This document shows, in pieces, positions 1-8,100 of a stretch of 15,677 nt of DNA; the first letter of the stretch is position 1, and every line of letters starts with the position of its first letter. The position numbers and the translations under genes were made by a program. The notes below the pieces were generated by a model. That model did not search any database. It was given only the letters and a program-made list of their open reading frames with translations, and was not told the origin of the DNA. This DNA comes from CAWELS01 sp964468205 (GTDB taxonomy: Bacteria > Acidobacteriota > Terriglobia > Bryobacterales > Bryobacteraceae): assembly GCA_964468205.1 (NCBI GenBank), contig CAYXVG010000099.1, forward strand, positions 1 through 15,677, read 5' to 3'.

Positions 1-945
1 GCTTTGAACGTCCTGGCCATTTTCCTGACGGCGAGAGTGCTCGGATTTGAGCTGGGGCTGTGGCGTGCGGTGGGGGCCATTGTCTTTGGCATCATTGTCG
101 GAGTTCTTATGGCGGCCATCTTTCGGAGTGACGAGCAGGAGCGGGAAGCGGCGGCGATGCAGCTTCCGGACCCGCCGCAACCGAAGCGGAAGCTGTGGCA
201 GACGGCCGCTTATTTCGCCGCCATGATGTTGTTTCTGGTCTTCAGCGATTGGTATAACCCGGGCAACGTCGTGGTACGGCTTAACGACGGAACAGAGCTG
301 CAAGTGGTGATGCTGCAGGAGACACGCGACGACATCGTTTTTCAGGTGGAGCAACCGGTGGCGAGCTACAAAGTCGGCGACAAGGTGACGCTACCCAAGA
401 CCACGATCGTATCGATAGAGGACGCTCGCGACTGGGTGATGACCGTCTATCACGCGAAGTGGTATTTGGCCGGGCTCATGGGTGTCGTTGTGCTGTTTAT
501 GGTCTGGAAGTGGTTCGACCGGGCGGAAGTCAACGAATGGATGCACAATACTTGGGACTTCGCGAAGCTCCTGGTTCCGCTGCTATTCGGCGGCGTGTTC
601 GCCGTGGGTTTTCTCGGAGAACTGCTGCCAGATCAGCAGATTGCCGCGTGGGTTGGGAATAACGGCTTGGTGTCGACCACGGTGGCCTCGGTGATCGGAT
701 GCTTGTTTTACTTCGCCACGCTCACGGAGATCCCCATCCTGCAGGCGCTCATGGAGCGCGGCATGGCGCAAGGTCCGGCCTTGGCGCTCCTGCTCGCCGG
801 TCCGGCGCTTTCGCTTCCTAGTATCCTGGTGATCCGATCGGTACTGGGAATGAGAAAAACCGCGGTTTTCACAGCGCTGGTGGTCGTGATGGCAACCGTG
901 GCTGGGATGATCTACGGACAATTGATTCAAGGAGGTGTTGGATGA
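1..945 (+). CDS. ArsP/DUF318-type permease, 5' end outside window
   Basis: Inner-membrane permease of the ArsP_1 (DUF318) family, some of whose members export trivalent organoarsenicals; others are only putative metal exporters. The reading frame is open from base 1, and its first visible residues (NVLAIFLTARVLGFELGLW) look like the middle of a helical bundle, so the true start is upstream; the TTG at 4 is not a credible start. About 314 residues are visible. Hydrophobic segments lie near residues 20-40, 65-82, 152-170, 186-206, 220-245, 255-275 and 285-308. The stretch TEIPILQALMERG followed by GPALSLPSILVIRS is typical of the family's C-terminal half. A polar segment of about 60 residues (roughly 85-145, beta-rich) separates two helices. 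The 3' end carries an AAGGAGGT ribosome site (929-936) for the next gene and overlaps it by ATGA. The family call is firm; the substrate is inferred from the neighbours. Confidence 0.85.
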   Translation, partial: ALNVLAIFLTARVLGFELGLWRAVGAIVFGIIVGVLMAAIFRSDEQEREAAAMQLPDPPQPKRKLWQTAAYFAAMMLFLVFSDWYNPGNVVVRLNDGTELQVVMLQETRDDIVFQVEQPVASYKVGDKVTLPKTTIVSIEDARDWVMTVYHAKWYLAGLMGVVVLFMVWKWFDRAEVNEWMHNTWDFAKLLVPLLFGGVFAVGFLGELLPDQQIAAWVGNNGLVSTTVASVIGCLFYFATLTEIPILQALMERGMAQGPALALLLAGPALSLPSILVIRSVLGMRKTAVFTALVVVMATVAGMIYGQLIQGGVG

Positions 946-1193
946 AAATCGAGATTCTTGGAACCGGTTGCGCGAAATGCAACCAACTAACCGAAAACGC
1001 CCGTGTGGCAGTGGAAAGGCTAGGGCTGGAGGATTGCGCCATCGTGAAGGTGCAGGACTTCAGCGAAATCGCCAAGCGCGGTGTCCTGGTGACGCCGGCC
1101 TTGCTGGTGGACGGCCAGGTGAAGTTGATCGGCAAGGCGGGAAATCCGGACGAGATCGCCGGTATTCTGAGCGCCGCGGCAGAGACAAGATAG
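942..1193 (+). CDS. Small thioredoxin-like CxxC redox protein
   Basis: An 83-residue cytoplasmic thioredoxin-fold protein of the 'small redox-active disulfide protein' type. It begins MKIEILGTGCAKC, placing the CxxC pair (C10, C13) straight after the first strand, and it carries the cis-proline motif VTPALLVDG (P52). There is no signal peptide. The ATG overlaps the permease stop (ATGA) and follows a near-perfect AAGGAGGT with a 5-base spacer, so the two are almost surely co-translated. Small proteins of this family often sit beside ArsP/DUF318 permeases and are thought to supply reducing equivalents or hand over a thiol-bound metalloid. That partner role is inferred here. Identification is strong; the precise substrate is unknown. 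Confidence 0.9.
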   Translation: MKIEILGTGCAKCNQLTENARVAVERLGLEDCAIVKVQDFSEIAKRGVLVTPALLVDGQVKLIGKAGNPDEIAGILSAAAETR

Positions 1194-1228
1194 CGAGTTC
1201 AATAAAAAATACCGAGGGGCTGACAAAT

Positions 1229-2335
1229 ATGGCAGGAGTAGCAGAAAGAAAGCAAAGAGCGCTGAAGCCTGGGGAGAGCGGTCTGTCCTTTCTGGACCGT
1301 TTTCTTACATTGTGGATTTTCATCGCGATGGCGGCGGGAGTGGGCGCTGGTTACCTGATACCGGACATCGTCCCATTTCTCAATCAGTTCAATGTCGGCA
1401 CAACATCGATTCCGATTGCGGTGGGCCTCATCCTCATGATGTACCCGCCGCTGGCGAAAGTAAGGTACGAGGAGATGGGCCGGGTCTTCGCCAACCGCAA
1501 AGTGCTTGTATTATCCTTGATTCAGAACTGGGTTGTCGGCCCGCTGTTGATGTTCGGGCTTGCGGTCGCGTTCCTCAGCGACAAACCCGAGTACATGACC
1601 GGATTGATTCTGATTGGCCTGGCGCGCTGTATCGCCATGGTGATCGTGTGGAACGATCTGGCGATGGGCGACCGCGAGTACGCAGCCGGTCTCGTGGCGT
1701 TTAACTCCATTTTCCAGGTCCTGTTCTTTTCGGTCTACTCGTATTTCTTCCTCACTGTCTTCCCGCGCTGGCTCGGTTTGGAATCCGTTTTGGTGGATAT
1801 CTCGATGGCTGAGATCGCCAAGAGCGTGTTCATTTACCTCGGCATCCCCTTCATTGCTGGATTCTTCACCCGGCTATTCCTGCGCAGGTCGAAGGGAGAC
1901 GAGTGGTACCGCACGCGATTCATCCCGCGAATCAGCCCCATCACGCTCATCGCGTTACTGTTCACGATTGTATTGATGTTTTCGTTCAAGGGCGAGATGA
2001 TCGTCCAGTTGCCGCTCGACGTTGTCCGCGTGGCTGTTCCGCTGACGGTCTACTTCGTTCTGATGTTCTTTGTATCGTTCTGGATGAGTAAGACGGTGGG
2101 CGCGAACTACGCCGAATCGACCACTCTGTCCTTCACCGCTGCTTCGAACAACTTCGAGTTGGCCATCGCGGTGGCGATCGCCACGTTCGGCATCAATCAC
2201 GGCGCGGCCTTCGCGGCGGTGATCGGGCCGTTGGTGGAGGTACCGGTCCTGATTTCGCTGGTTGGTGTTGCGCTATGGATCAACCGGAAGTACTTCGGGG
2301 GACGTTTTGATTCGATCGAGACGTGCCGCACGTAG
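1229..2335 (+). CDS. acr3: Acr3 arsenite efflux transporter
   Basis: A 368-residue inner-membrane carrier of the ACR3 family (bile acid:sodium symporter superfamily), which exports As(OH)3 and sometimes antimonite using the proton gradient. The family is usually 340-400 residues with ten helices, and this protein fits. Signature motifs are GLILMMYPPLAKVRYEE (about 66-82), GLARCIAMVIVWNDLAMGD (130-148) with the essential cysteine at C134, and SNNFELAIAVAIATFG (306-321) with the conserved glutamate E310, followed by GPLVEVPVLI. The frame is open further upstream (to 935), but that part overlaps the thioredoxin gene and has no membrane character. The ATG at 1229 follows GAGGGG at 1214-1219 and gives the standard N-terminus. 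It lies 35 bases after the thioredoxin stop. No arsR or arsC accompanies it in this window. Confidence 0.96.
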   Translation: MAGVAERKQRALKPGESGLSFLDRFLTLWIFIAMAAGVGAGYLIPDIVPFLNQFNVGTTSIPIAVGLILMMYPPLAKVRYEEMGRVFANRKVLVLSLIQNWVVGPLLMFGLAVAFLSDKPEYMTGLILIGLARCIAMVIVWNDLAMGDREYAAGLVAFNSIFQVLFFSVYSYFFLTVFPRWLGLESVLVDISMAEIAKSVFIYLGIPFIAGFFTRLFLRRSKGDEWYRTRFIPRISPITLIALLFTIVLMFSFKGEMIVQLPLDVVRVAVPLTVYFVLMFFVSFWMSKTVGANYAESTTLSFTAASNNFELAIAVAIATFGINHGAAFAAVIGPLVEVPVLISLVGVALWINRKYFGGRFDSIETCRT

Positions 2336-2416
2336 GAGGCCCGCGGACCCGCGCCGCGAGACCGGGGACGAGAAAGCGGCATTCTCAAACTATCTTTTGT
2401 TTAGGAGCAAGCGATT

Positions 2417-3022
2417 ATGGCAGAAGCAGCAGATAAGTTGGTGGCCGGGCTCGAATTTCACGGCCACAAGTGTCCGGCGATGCCACTTGGCCTACGGGCG
2501 GCTGAGACGGCGATGACGAAGCTCGGAGTGGAGTGGACCGGGGCGAAGGACCTGCTGGCCCTTGTGGAGCTCGGCGAGGACCATTGCGCGCACTGTTATG
2601 CGGACGGCGTCCAGGTGATGACCGGCTGCACATTCGGCAAGGGCAACATCCGGCAACTCGGGTACGGAAAGTTCGGGCTGACGCTGGTTGACCGGAAGTC
2701 CGGCCGGGCCGTGCGGATCGTACCCAAAGCCGAAGTGCAGTTGCAGTCCCAGAGGAGTGACTTTTTTCAGAATTACCGGATGAAGGGCGTGCCACCGACC
2801 GAGGTGCCGGACGAAGTGGTGCAGCCGCTGATTGACAAGGTCATGACGGCGCCCGCGGAAGCGCTCTTCAAAGTCGGTGAGGTGACGGAGTATCACGAGG
2901 AAAGGACTGGCGAGTCGTTCGACAATTTCGTCTGCGAGGAATGCGGGGACCTGGTCGTAGAAGAGTACGGACGGGTGAAGCAAGGAAAGAGAGTCTGCAT
3001 ACCTTGCTCGAAGAATCGCTAA
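2417..3022 (+). CDS. FmdE-family protein with C4 zinc ribbon
   Basis: A 201-residue soluble protein of the FmdE family, named after subunit E of formylmethanofuran dehydrogenase, although most bacterial members are unconnected with that enzyme and have no proven function. The N-terminal domain has the family signature FHGHKCPAMPLG (14-25, with H15, H17 and C19), then EDHCAHCYADGVQVMTGC (54-71) with C57, C60 and C71, probably metal ligands. The C-terminus carries a four-cysteine zinc ribbon, C173-x2-C176 and C194-x2-C197. It starts 81 bases after acr3 behind GGAG (2404-2407, spacer 9) and is followed after 7 bases by the TauE-type permease. Placement between Acr3 and a sulfur-anion permease suggests a metal, thiol or sulfur role, but this is inference. 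The family call is firm; the function is unknown. Confidence 0.88.
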   Translation: MAEAADKLVAGLEFHGHKCPAMPLGLRAAETAMTKLGVEWTGAKDLLALVELGEDHCAHCYADGVQVMTGCTFGKGNIRQLGYGKFGLTLVDRKSGRAVRIVPKAEVQLQSQRSDFFQNYRMKGVPPTEVPDEVVQPLIDKVMTAPAEALFKVGEVTEYHEERTGESFDNFVCEECGDLVVEEYGRVKQGKRVCIPCSKNR

Positions 3023-3029
3023 ACAGACA

Positions 3030-3827
3030 ATGACCACGGCGACGTTTGTCATCTTCTACATTGCGATGGTTGCCAATGCCGTGGTGTTCTCGGCATTGGG
3101 ACAGGGCGGCGGAGTGCTGTATACGCCAATCCAGCTTTTTTTCGGAACTCCGTTTCACACGGCCGCCGCCACGACGCTGTTTTTGGTGATGGTGACGTCG
3201 CTATCCTCGACTCTAGTCTTCCATCAGGCGGGGACAATCGACTGGCCGATGGCCCTCGCGCTCGAATCGACGACTACTGTTGGAGGGTTTCTGGGCGGAT
3301 TGGAATCAGCGCATTTTAGTGGCCGGTTCCTCACCTATCTGTTTTCAGCCGTGATTGCGTTCGCGGCAATCTTCATGGTTAGGCCGTTCCGTCCCCGGCA
3401 AGAGTCCGGCCGGCGCTTCGTGTGGCGCCGGACGATGGGCGGCGAGACGTACTCGGTGAACCTGGCTCTAGCTCTTCCGATTTCGCTGGTGGCGGGCGCG
3501 GTCAGCGGGTTGATCGGCGTCTCGGGAGGAATCCTCAAAGTGCCGATGATGGTGCTCCTGTTCGGCGTGCCGATGGGCATCGCCGTGGGCAGTTCGGCGT
3601 TTATGGTCGGCCTCACGGCGGCCGGTGGCTTCCTCGGACACCTGACAGCGGGCCATGCGGACTGGCCAGTGGCGCTGGCATTGATCCCGGGGATATTCAT
3701 TGCCGGCCAGATCGGCGCCCGAAAGGCGGTAAAGACGGACAAGCAGAAGTTGAAGCTTTACTTCGGCTATTTTTTGTTCGGGTTGGCGGCATTTATGGCG
3801 CTGCGAGCAGCGTTCGGAGGCACATGA
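3030..3827 (+). CDS. TauE/SafE (TSUP) family permease
   Basis: A 265-residue inner-membrane protein of the TSUP family, whose characterised members move sulfite, sulfoacetate, thiosulfate or other small sulfur or organic anions. It shows the internal duplication of the family. The first half has GQGGGVLYTP (about 24-33) and the second half has GLIGVSGGILKVP near 160-172. Each half is followed by three hydrophobic helices, and a basic loop with RPFRPRQESGRR sits between them. The start lies 7 bases after the FmdE stop and has no clear Shine-Dalgarno sequence, so translation is probably coupled to the upstream gene. The substrate cannot be read from the sequence. Linkage to FmdE and arsenic genes suggests a thiol or oxidised-sulfur species, or an arsenic-sulfur compound (inference). 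Confidence 0.9.
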   Translation: MTTATFVIFYIAMVANAVVFSALGQGGGVLYTPIQLFFGTPFHTAAATTLFLVMVTSLSSTLVFHQAGTIDWPMALALESTTTVGGFLGGLESAHFSGRFLTYLFSAVIAFAAIFMVRPFRPRQESGRRFVWRRTMGGETYSVNLALALPISLVAGAVSGLIGVSGGILKVPMMVLLFGVPMGIAVGSSAFMVGLTAAGGFLGHLTAGHADWPVALALIPGIFIAGQIGARKAVKTDKQKLKLYFGYFLFGLAAFMALRAAFGGT

Positions 3828-3877
3828 GCGTCTCGGGAACCCCTACAGTCACCCAAGAGAAGGAGGTTATCGCTTAA
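3824..3877 (+). other. 17-codon ORF overlapping TauE stop, possible leader or relic
   Basis: ATG at 3824 overlaps the permease stop as ATGA and opens a frame of 17 codons (MSVSGTPTVTQEKEVIA) ending in TAA two bases before the arsF start codon. It fills nearly all of the 52-base gap between the two genes and contains the arsF ribosome site. It may couple translation of the permease to arsF, may be the relic of a longer gene, or may be chance. No family is recognisable. Confidence 0.2.
3860..3867 (+). promoter_or_regulatory. Strong ribosome binding site for arsF copy 1
   Basis: AAGGAGGT matches the anti-Shine-Dalgarno sequence almost perfectly. The spacer to the arsF ATG at 3880 is 12 bases, longer than the 5-9 bases seen for most genes in this window. 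Confidence 0.6.
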
Positions 3878-3879
3878 CC

Positions 3880-4374
3880 ATGACCGCAAAGCAGGCATTC
3901 ACTGTCCTGGGCGTGGTGTTCGCCGCCGTGATCAGTGCTTACTTTCTCTTGCTCAGCGGCAACGAGAGAGGAACCCCGGAGTCTGCAGTAAGTACTTCCA
4001 CCGTTGTTCCTGGCAATTCGGCTCAGGCAGGCGGAGATAAAGTCATCGCTTACTACTTCCACGTTACCGTGCGGTGTGACGCGTGCAGCACGATTGAACG
4101 CTATTCGGCAGAAACCATCAAAGGGCACTTCGGACGCGATATGGCGGCCGGAAGACTTGAATGGCGCCCGGTAAACGTCCAGCTTGCGGAAAACCGCCAC
4201 TTTATCAAGGACTACAACTTGTTCACACGCAGCCTGGTCCTGGTCCTGGTCCGGAACGGGCAGCAGGAGAAGTATACGAACCTGGACAAGACCTGGGAAC
4301 TGGTGTGGAATAAAGCGGCGTTCGAGGCGTACGTGAAAGACGGAGTCAACAGGTACTTGGGAGAGCTGCGATGA
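3880..4374 (+). CDS. arsF: ArsF-family nitroreductase subunit, copy 1
   Basis: A 164-residue protein of the ArsF family, named from the arsEFG operon in which ArsE and ArsF support reduction of the nitro group of aromatic arsenicals such as roxarsone and ArsG exports the amino product. One hydrophobic segment (about 6-26) after a lysine predicts an N-in membrane anchor with the domain outside the cytoplasm; a low-complexity Ser/Thr linker follows (about 30-50). The conserved thioredoxin-like core begins IAYYFHVTVRCDAC with a CxxC pair at C66 and C69, then VNVQL-ENRHF near 106-117 and LFTRSLVLVLV. It is roughly 55% identical by eye to the second ArsF of this window over the last 110 residues. 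The stop overlaps the arsG start (ATGA). The gene is intact although its arsG partner is broken. The family call is strong; nitroreductase activity is taken from the family and not shown here. Confidence 0.88.
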   Translation: MTAKQAFTVLGVVFAAVISAYFLLLSGNERGTPESAVSTSTVVPGNSAQAGGDKVIAYYFHVTVRCDACSTIERYSAETIKGHFGRDMAAGRLEWRPVNVQLAENRHFIKDYNLFTRSLVLVLVRNGQQEKYTNLDKTWELVWNKAAFEAYVKDGVNRYLGELR

Positions 4375-4987
4375 GTGAACTCCTGGTCGCAGGCCTCTCC
4401 GCCACCTGGCTTGGGATTTTGAGCTCCATAAGTCCTTGTCCGCTGGCGACGAACGTCGTCGCTGTTTCCTACACGGCTCGACGTGTCGAGAGGCCGTGGG
4501 AGGTCTTCGCCACCGGCCTCGCGTACTCGACTGGTAGGGCGCTTGCCTACCTGGCGCTGAAGCCAATGCTGATCCTGGTCGGCCTGCTGTTGTTAAATAT
4601 CCGTACGGTACTGGACTTCGGCGGTGGTGTCTTCGCACAACGCCTCGGAGAGCGATTTGGCCCCCAGGGGATTGCGGGAGCGGCGTTCCTTGGAGCGGTG
4701 TTCGCGATCTCGTTTTGCCCTGTCCCGGCGGCGGTGTATTCCGGCAGCTTGATTCCGCCGGCTGTCGCGTCCGGATCCCAGGTGGTGGTTCCCTCTCTTT
4801 ATGGAATAGGGACGGCACTGCTGGCGCTGGAATTCTCCTGCTGCTGGCCCTTGGGTTCAAAGCCCTTGGTGCTCTGTTCGAGCATTTACGCCGAAATGCA
4901 CTCTACGTCCGGCGAATCACCGCCGCTGTGTCCATGGCCGTTCGGCTCTACTACACACTGAAGTTTACTGTTGAGGCGTTCGCGTAA
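4371..4987 (+). pseudogene. arsG: Broken arsG (deletion plus frameshift), copy 1
   Basis: ArsG-type efflux permease for trivalent aromatic arsenicals (CcdA-like membrane fold), damaged in two ways. The N-terminus is normal, with SSISPCPLATN (C23) and GLAYSTGRALAYLAL up to residue 63. The next codon jumps to KPMLILVGLLLLN, normally a later helix, so about 35 residues (a helix and loop present in the other copy) are missing by an in-frame deletion at about 4559-4565. The middle is good (FAISFCPVPAAVYSGSLIP, C116; VVPSLYGIGTALLAL). Near 4828-4835 the frame shifts by -1: the original frame reads on into unrelated residues and stops at 4961, while the correct C-terminus (LALGFKALGALFEHLRR, then LYYTLKFTVEAFA) continues in another frame to the stop at 4985-4987. 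The frameshift alone could be a sequencing error near the CTG run; the deletion could not easily be. Probably non-functional. Confidence 0.85.
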
Positions 4988-5029
4988 CAGTCAGGCATAT
5001 ATGAGGAACACTGCCATAGACTCCGGAGA

Positions 5030-5047
5030 CAGACCGGCAACGGTCTG
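5030..5047 (+). other. Perfect 7-bp hairpin with GCAA tetraloop
   Basis: CAGACCG (5030-5036), GCAA (5037-5040) and CGGTCTG (5041-5047) form a perfect stem capped by a GNRA-type tetraloop. The 8-bp palindrome CTCCGGAG lies just before it (5021-5028). The hairpin sits in the 119-base gap between the broken arsG and the RND pump gene. No T-run follows, so it is not a standard intrinsic terminator. It could be an RNA stability or processing element that separates expression of the ars part from the pump operon. The structure is visible; the role is unknown. Confidence 0.4.
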
Positions 5048-5106
5048 GCTTCACGACAGCGAGGTGTGGATTGACATGAGCGCTGGTTGGTTGATGGAGA
5101 GATTCC

Positions 5107-8100
5107 ATGTGGATCGTTAAACTCGCGCTTCGGCGGCCGTACACGTTTGTGGCCGCGGCCATTCTGATCGCGATTCTCGGCGGAATCGCGATAGCCCGGA
5201 TGCCGACCGACATTCTGCCGAGTATTGACATCCCGGTGGTGAGCGCCATCTGGCAGTACCGGGGGCTTTCGCCCGAGGAGATGGAAAAGCGCATAATCAT
5301 GCAGTCTGAACGGTCTTTCACCACTACCGTCAACGACATCGAGCATATTGAGTCGCAGACGCTCGCCGGCATGGGCGTGATCAAGGTCTTCTTTCATCCT
5401 GGCACGCCGGTGGATGCCGCTGTCGCCCAGATGACGGCGATCTCGCAGACCGTTACCCGGCGGATGCCGCCGGGGGCCACTCCCCCGCTGATCCTGCGGT
5501 TCAACGCTTCCAGCGTCCCGATTCTCCAGTTGGGGCTGGGCGGCCAGGGATTAAGCGAACAGGCGCTCTACGACAACGCCTCCAACTTTATCCGCACGCA
5601 ACTGGCGACCGTCCAAGGCGCCTCGGTGCTCCAGCCGGCCGGGGGCAAGGCGCGCCAGATCATGGTGGATTTGGATCCGAAAGCCCTGTATTCCCGCGGT
5701 ATCTCGCCGACGGATGTCTCGGCGGCCATCAACGTCCAGAGTCCGATTCTGCCGGCCGGCACGGCGAAGCTGGGCGGGCGCGAGTACAGCGTCCGCCTGA
5801 ACAACAGCCCTCGCGCGGTAGAACTGCTGAATGACATTCCGGTGCGCCAGGAGAAAGAAGCCACCGTGTACCTTCGCGACGTCGCTCAGGTACGCGACGG
5901 CGGAGCGGTTCAGGTGAATGTCGTTCGCCAGGACGGCCGCCGCGGGGCGCTGTTATCGATAATGAAGACCGGGGCCGCCTCGACATTGGACATTGTGGAC
6001 AAGGTGAAGCAAGAGCTGCCGCGCATTCTGTCCACGCTGCCGCCGGAACTTGACGTTCGTCTGCTGCTGGATCAGTCGCTGTTTGTGCGCGCCTCGATCA
6101 ACGCTGTGTTGTTTGAGGCACTGATGGCGGCCATTCTGGTGTCGCTCATGATCCTGCTGTTCATCGGAAGCTGGCGGAGCACGCTGATCGTTTGCACGTC
6201 GATTCCCCTGTCGATTCTGACTTCGCTCATTCTGATGTACTTTCTCGGTCAGACGATCAACGTGATGACCCTAGGGGGACTAGCGCTGGCCATCGGTATC
6301 CTGGTCGACGAAGCGACGGTCGAGATCGAGAACATCCACCGCCACCTGGCCATGGGTAAATCCATTATTCGCGCCGTGCTCGATGGCGCGGGGGAGATTG
6401 CCGTCCCGGCTTTCGTTTCCGCCCTGTCAATATCGATCGTTTTTGCGCCAGTGGTTTTGCTGAGCGGCACCGCGAAGTATCTCTTCCAGCCGCTGGCGAT
6501 GGCCGTGGTATTCGCCATGATGGCCTCGTGGGTTCTGTCGCGGACGCTGATCCCCACGATGGTTCGCTACATGCTGAAATCACAGTTACACTTGTACCGC
6601 GAAGGGGAGAGTGATTCGGCGCGCCGCGGCGGGGCTGTCTGGCGGTCCCATCTGCGGTTCATGCAGGGTTTTGAGAGATTCCGTGAAGGGTATCGCGGCG
6701 CTCTGGCTCAGGCGCTCACCCGCCGGCGGACGGTGGTCGTTCTCTTCGCGCTGTTCTGCGCGGGTTCCGGTTTCCTGGCCACCCAGCTTGGCCAGGACTT
6801 TTTCCCGCAGGTGGACGGGGGACAACTCCGGCTCCATGCGCGCGCACCGGCGGGCACCCGGCTGGAGACCACCGAAGCGATGTTCGCGCGGGTTGAAGAC
6901 AAGATCCGGGAGGTGATCCCGCCGGAAAAACTGGACACCATCATCGACAACATCGGGGTGCCGACCCTGCCGATCAACATGGCCTACACGGATTCGGCCA
7001 CGATCGGGTCCAGTGATGGGGAGATTCTGATTTCCCTCGGCCGCGAACGGCGGCGCGGCGAGACGTGGGAATACGCGAGGCGGCTGCGGCGGGAGTTGCC
7101 GGCCGCCTTTCCGGAGATGCAGTTCTTCTTCCGCTCCGCGGACATGGTGAGCCAGATTTTGAATTTCGGCATCCCGGCGCCGATCAACGTGCAGGTGATC
7201 GGACGGAACCAGCAGGCGAACTACCAGGTCGCCAAGGAGATCGAACACCGCCTCCGCCTCGTTCCCGGCGCTACTGACGTGCGGCTGCATCAGGTCCTCG
7301 ACGCGCCAGAGTTGCGAATCAACGTCGACCGCATTCGCGCCGCCCAGATGGGACTGACTCAGCGAGAGGTCGCCAGCAATGTACTGGTGTCGCTCAGCTC
7401 CAGCGGCCAGGTGGCCCCGAACTACTGGCTCCATCCGCAAACCGGGGTCACCTACCTGATTGCCGTCCAGACGCCGGAGTATCGCATCACTTCAATGGAC
7501 GAGATCCGTAACACTCCGCTCGCGCCCGCCAAGCTCGGGCCGCCGCAATTGCTGAGCAACGTCGCGGTGACGGAGCAAACCACGTCGCCGATGGCGATCA
7601 GCCACTACAACGTGCAGCCGGTACTCGACGTTTATGCGAGCGTCCAGGATAGCGATCTGGGCAGCGTGGCCAGGGAGGTGGACAGGATCGTCGATGAGGC
7701 GCGCGGCAAACTGCCCCGCGGATCGTTCATTCAGGTGCGCGGACAGGTGGAAACCATGCGCGAATCGTTCCGGGGACTGGCGGGGGGCATGCTGCTCGCG
7801 GTGGCTCTGGTCTACCTGCTGATGGTGGTTAACTTTCAGAGCTGGCTCGACCCGCTCATCATTCTGACGGCGCTGCCCGGCGCGTTCTCCGGAATTGTCT
7901 GGGCGCTGTACGTGACGCAGACCACGATTAACGTTCCCTCGCTGATGGGCGCGATAATGAGCATCGGTGTGGCGACGGCGAACAGCATTCTGCTGGTGAC
8001 GTTCGCCAACCAGCGGCTGGCGGAGGGAGTGCCGCCAACCGCGGCCGCGCTGGAGGCGGCGGCGACGCGGCTCCGGCCGGTGCTGATGACCGCCGGCGCC

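Noticed and set aside
935..1228. Longer acr3 reading frame starting at 935
   Set aside because: It overlaps the thioredoxin gene entirely, encodes no membrane or family sequence, and the ATG at 1229 has a good ribosome site and the standard Acr3 N-terminus.
2321..2358. Inverted repeats after acr3 (ACGTG-CCG-CACGT and CGCGG...CCGCG) as a terminator
   Set aside because: The stems are only 5 bp and no T-run follows directly; the next gene is only 81 bases from acr3 and probably on the same transcript.
4233..4250. Triple CCTGGT hexamer in arsF copy 1
   Set aside because: It encodes a normal hydrophobic strand, and the aligned segment of copy 2 has the same length, so it is not an expansion.
4820..4850. 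Programmed -1 frameshift in arsG copy 1
   Set aside because: No slippery heptamer is present at the crossover, and the gene also has a deletion, so decay or a read error is more likely.
3874..4860. Minus-strand open frame of 328 codons across arsF-arsG
   Set aside because: It is antisense to genes with clear family motifs, rich in Arg/Pro/Ser as expected from GC-rich shadow frames, and shows no recognisable domain.
5071..5100. TTGACA at 5071 as a promoter for the RND operon
   Set aside because: No acceptable -10 element is found at the proper distance; the hexamer may be chance.
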